From: Actinomycetes bacterium
GTDB lineage: Bacteria > Actinomycetota > Actinomycetes > Streptosporangiales > Streptosporangiaceae
Direction of reading: 5' to 3'
NCBI GenBank assembly: GCA_021792405.1
Contig: JAJYUU010000026.1
Location: 1 to 40,148, forward strand
Length of the DNA: 40,148 bases
How positions within the stretch are numbered: position 1 is the stretch's first letter; each line of letters starts with the position of its first letter. Position numbers and translations under genes: made by a program. Below are positions 38,876-40,148 of this stretch, piece by piece. The notes under the pieces are model-generated. The model worked only from the letters and a program-made list of their open reading frames with translations, had not been told where the DNA came from and searched no databases.

Positions 38876-39640
38876 ATGCAGACCATGCTGACGGTGGGCG
38901 CCGACAAAATCTGGGTCGAGGACTCAGGCGGCTCGCAGCCTCCGTTGTTCCTGCTGCACGAGGGTGTCGGAGATGCCCGGATGTGGGACCCGCTATGGGA
39001 TGACCTGACGGTTAGCTTCCGCGCGATCCGGCACGAGGTGCGCGGTTTCGGCCGGTCGCCAGCGCCGACCGAGAAGTTCACCCTGCTCGCGGATGCCCAG
39101 TCGGTCCTCGACCAGTTCGGCGTCGGCAGCTGCCATGTCGTCGGCTGCAGCATGGGCGGCCTCACCGCACTTGAGCTCGCGCTCGCCCAGCCTGACCGGG
39201 TGCGCACCCTGGTTCTGCTGTGCCCGGGCATCGGCGGCTACCCCTATCCGGAACATCCCGAGCTCGAAGCCCAGTACGAGGCACTTGCGGCGGCTGGCGA
39301 CCAGGACGGCCTGCTCGGCCTGTGCCTGCAGCAGTGGGGCGCGGCAGGCCCCGATCCGCTGGTGACGGACATGATGCGGTCCGCTCTGCGGGCCTGGGCC
39401 GCCGAGGAAGAGTTCGAGGAGGCCGGCGAGCCGACCTACGACCGGCTCGGCGAACTACGCGTGCCCACGGTGCTGCTGGTCGGAGATAAGGACGAGCCCG
39501 GTCTCATCGCCAGCAACGAGGCGGCAGCGGCCCGGATCCCCGGTTGCGAGCTGATCCGGATGCCCGGCGTCGATCATTACCCGACGGTTCGGGAGCCGAA
39601 GCTAGTGCTCGACACAATCGTGCGGCACTGCACCGGCTAG
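38876..39640 (+). CDS. Alpha/beta hydrolase
   Basis: A 254-residue alpha/beta hydrolase. The oxyanion/HG region is FLLHEGVGDARMWDPLW, the nucleophile elbow is VGCSMGGLTALELA (Ser near 87), the acid is the Asp in LVGDKDEPGL, and the terminal His is in GVDHYPTVREP. The fold is typical of esterases, lipases and haloperoxidase-like enzymes; substrate unknown. ATG 38876 is preferred, giving the conserved beginning TVGADKIWVEDSGG; ATG 38840 is in frame upstream. The ribosome site is weak. No operon partner is obvious on this strand. Confidence 0.88.
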   Translation: MQTMLTVGADKIWVEDSGGSQPPLFLLHEGVGDARMWDPLWDDLTVSFRAIRHEVRGFGRSPAPTEKFTLLADAQSVLDQFGVGSCHVVGCSMGGLTALELALAQPDRVRTLVLLCPGIGGYPYPEHPELEAQYEALAAAGDQDGLLGLCLQQWGAAGPDPLVTDMMRSALRAWAAEEEFEEAGEPTYDRLGELRVPTVLLVGDKDEPGLIASNEAAAARIPGCELIRMPGVDHYPTVREPKLVLDTIVRHCTG

Positions 39641-39942
39641 TACATTGCCTGGCGCGAGGGGCGTCACCGGCTGAGCACTGCCGTCACCGCCCCGGTGCCG
39701 GCGGCGCCGCGAAGACATGACAAGCCAGCTGCCGATCCTCTGCCGGGGGCCCGCAACAATGGCGATGGCACCGTGTTATCGTCTGCTTACTCAGTGCGAT
39801 CAGAGGGACGCACGGGCGCTTGCCCGGGGATTCACAGCCGCTGCGGTCGCCGTCCTCGATCAGGTCCAGACCAGCACCGGGACCAGCGTCAACACGATCA
39901 GGATCCGTCCGTACCCAGCCACCTGTCGAAGGGCAGCAGAAA
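39641..39942. other. About 300-bp leader/promoter region of ctaD
   Basis: No gene is seen here. The region is less GC-rich around 39770-39800 (CACCGTGTTATCGTCTGCTT), which may hold the ctaD promoter, but no confident -35/-10 pair can be assigned. The AAGGG at 39930-39934 is the ribosome site of ctaD. Confidence 0.4.
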
Positions 39943-40148
39943 TGTCGGTGATGCCGAGCAGCCAGCCGACGACCGGCCTCCCGGTGACACCGCGCACCTA
40001 CCGTAAGGGCTCGGTCCTGGCGGACTGGCTGTCCTCGACTGACCATAAGATCATTGGTCATCTGTACCTGATCACGTCGTTCGGGTTTTTCATGGTCGGC
40101 GGCCTGATGGCGATGATCATGCGGGCGCAGCTGATGGGCCCGGACAAT
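39943..40148 (+). CDS. ctaD: Cytochrome c oxidase subunit I, 5' part (partial)
   Basis: Sixty-eight residues are visible before the window ends. VLADWLSSTDHKIIGHLYL is the standard N-terminus of aa3-type oxidase subunit I, followed by the first TM helix (SFGFFMVGGLMAMIMRAQLM). The enzyme reduces oxygen to water in the membrane, with heme-copper catalysis in the part beyond the window. ATG 39943 has GAAGGG 8 bp upstream; the N-terminal 20 residues are a variable Ser/Pro/Thr-rich leader. Confidence 0.93.

Noticed and set aside
39780-39942. Structured leader (c-di-AMP-type riboswitch) before ctaD
   Set aside because: A few GC-rich hairpins can be drawn but the conserved riboswitch core sequences are not present.

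Overview
The window is very GC-rich double-stranded bacterial DNA with actinobacterial gene content. It holds F420-type LLM oxidoreductase and DnaE2 genes, an NDMA-type alcohol dehydrogenase, paired GAF-ANTAR regulators, an STAS anti-anti-sigma protein, the remains of an ECF42/DGPF pair, many GTG starts and many ATGA-coupled gene pairs. It looks like a soil-type actinomycete chromosome. No plasmid, phage or rRNA/tRNA genes were seen, and the species cannot be named from this sequence.

Layout. 0-4.1 kb: a partial TPR-like gene, then an aminobutyraldehyde-type dehydrogenase divergent from an Lrp regulator and a class III aminotransferase that overlap by ATGA; together they fit a putrescine/diamine to GABA module. 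4.2-6.3 kb: a small Ala/Pro-rich protein behind an ECF-like promoter, and proS. 6.4-7.5 kb: three tightly packed small genes (zinc-ribbon-like, one-TM, two-TM). 7.5-11.6 kb: an amidohydrolase, an NDMA-dependent (mycofactocin-type) alcohol dehydrogenase and a fused MoxR-type AAA ATPase/VWA protein whose start overlaps the dehydrogenase. 11.6-21.4 kb is a zone of decay. It holds a coiled-coil repeat protein, a frameshifted TolB-like propeller fragment, a histidine phosphatase, a group II intron-like RNA fragment, a truncated ECF42 sigma gene with a 5'-truncated DGPF gene, a frameshifted winged-helix regulator, a second broken DGPF gene, and a GH12 cellulase whose C-terminal Ig-like domain is out of frame. 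Between them lie intact STAS, GlsB/YeaQ-like, LapA-like, two GAF-ANTAR, exonuclease III and VOC genes.

21.4-26.6 kb: a four-gene operon in which every junction is an ATGA overlap (class II aldolase, PfkB kinase, class III aminotransferase, APC permease), divergent from a TetR gene with a shared palindromic operator. This reads as a self-contained catabolic route for an unknown amino/hydroxy compound. 26.6-30.5 kb: LLM oxidoreductase, DUF885 peptidase-like protein, a VOC gene with a PadR-like palindrome at its promoter, and TenA. 30.5-33.2 kb: an 890-residue fusion of a class III aminotransferase with an HpnA-like epimerase, which suggests aminohopanoid side-chain synthesis in one polypeptide. 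33.3-36.8 kb: dnaE2 with a near-consensus LexA box upstream. 36.9-40.1 kb: aldo/keto reductase, an APH-like gene fragment, a nucleotidyltransferase-fold protein, an alpha/beta hydrolase, and the start of ctaD.

The best candidates for something undescribed are the aminotransferase-epimerase fusion, the coupled aldolase/kinase/aminotransferase/permease operon, and the AAA-VWA fusion coupled to the NDMA-type alcohol dehydrogenase. All functions are inferred by reading motifs; no database search was possible.
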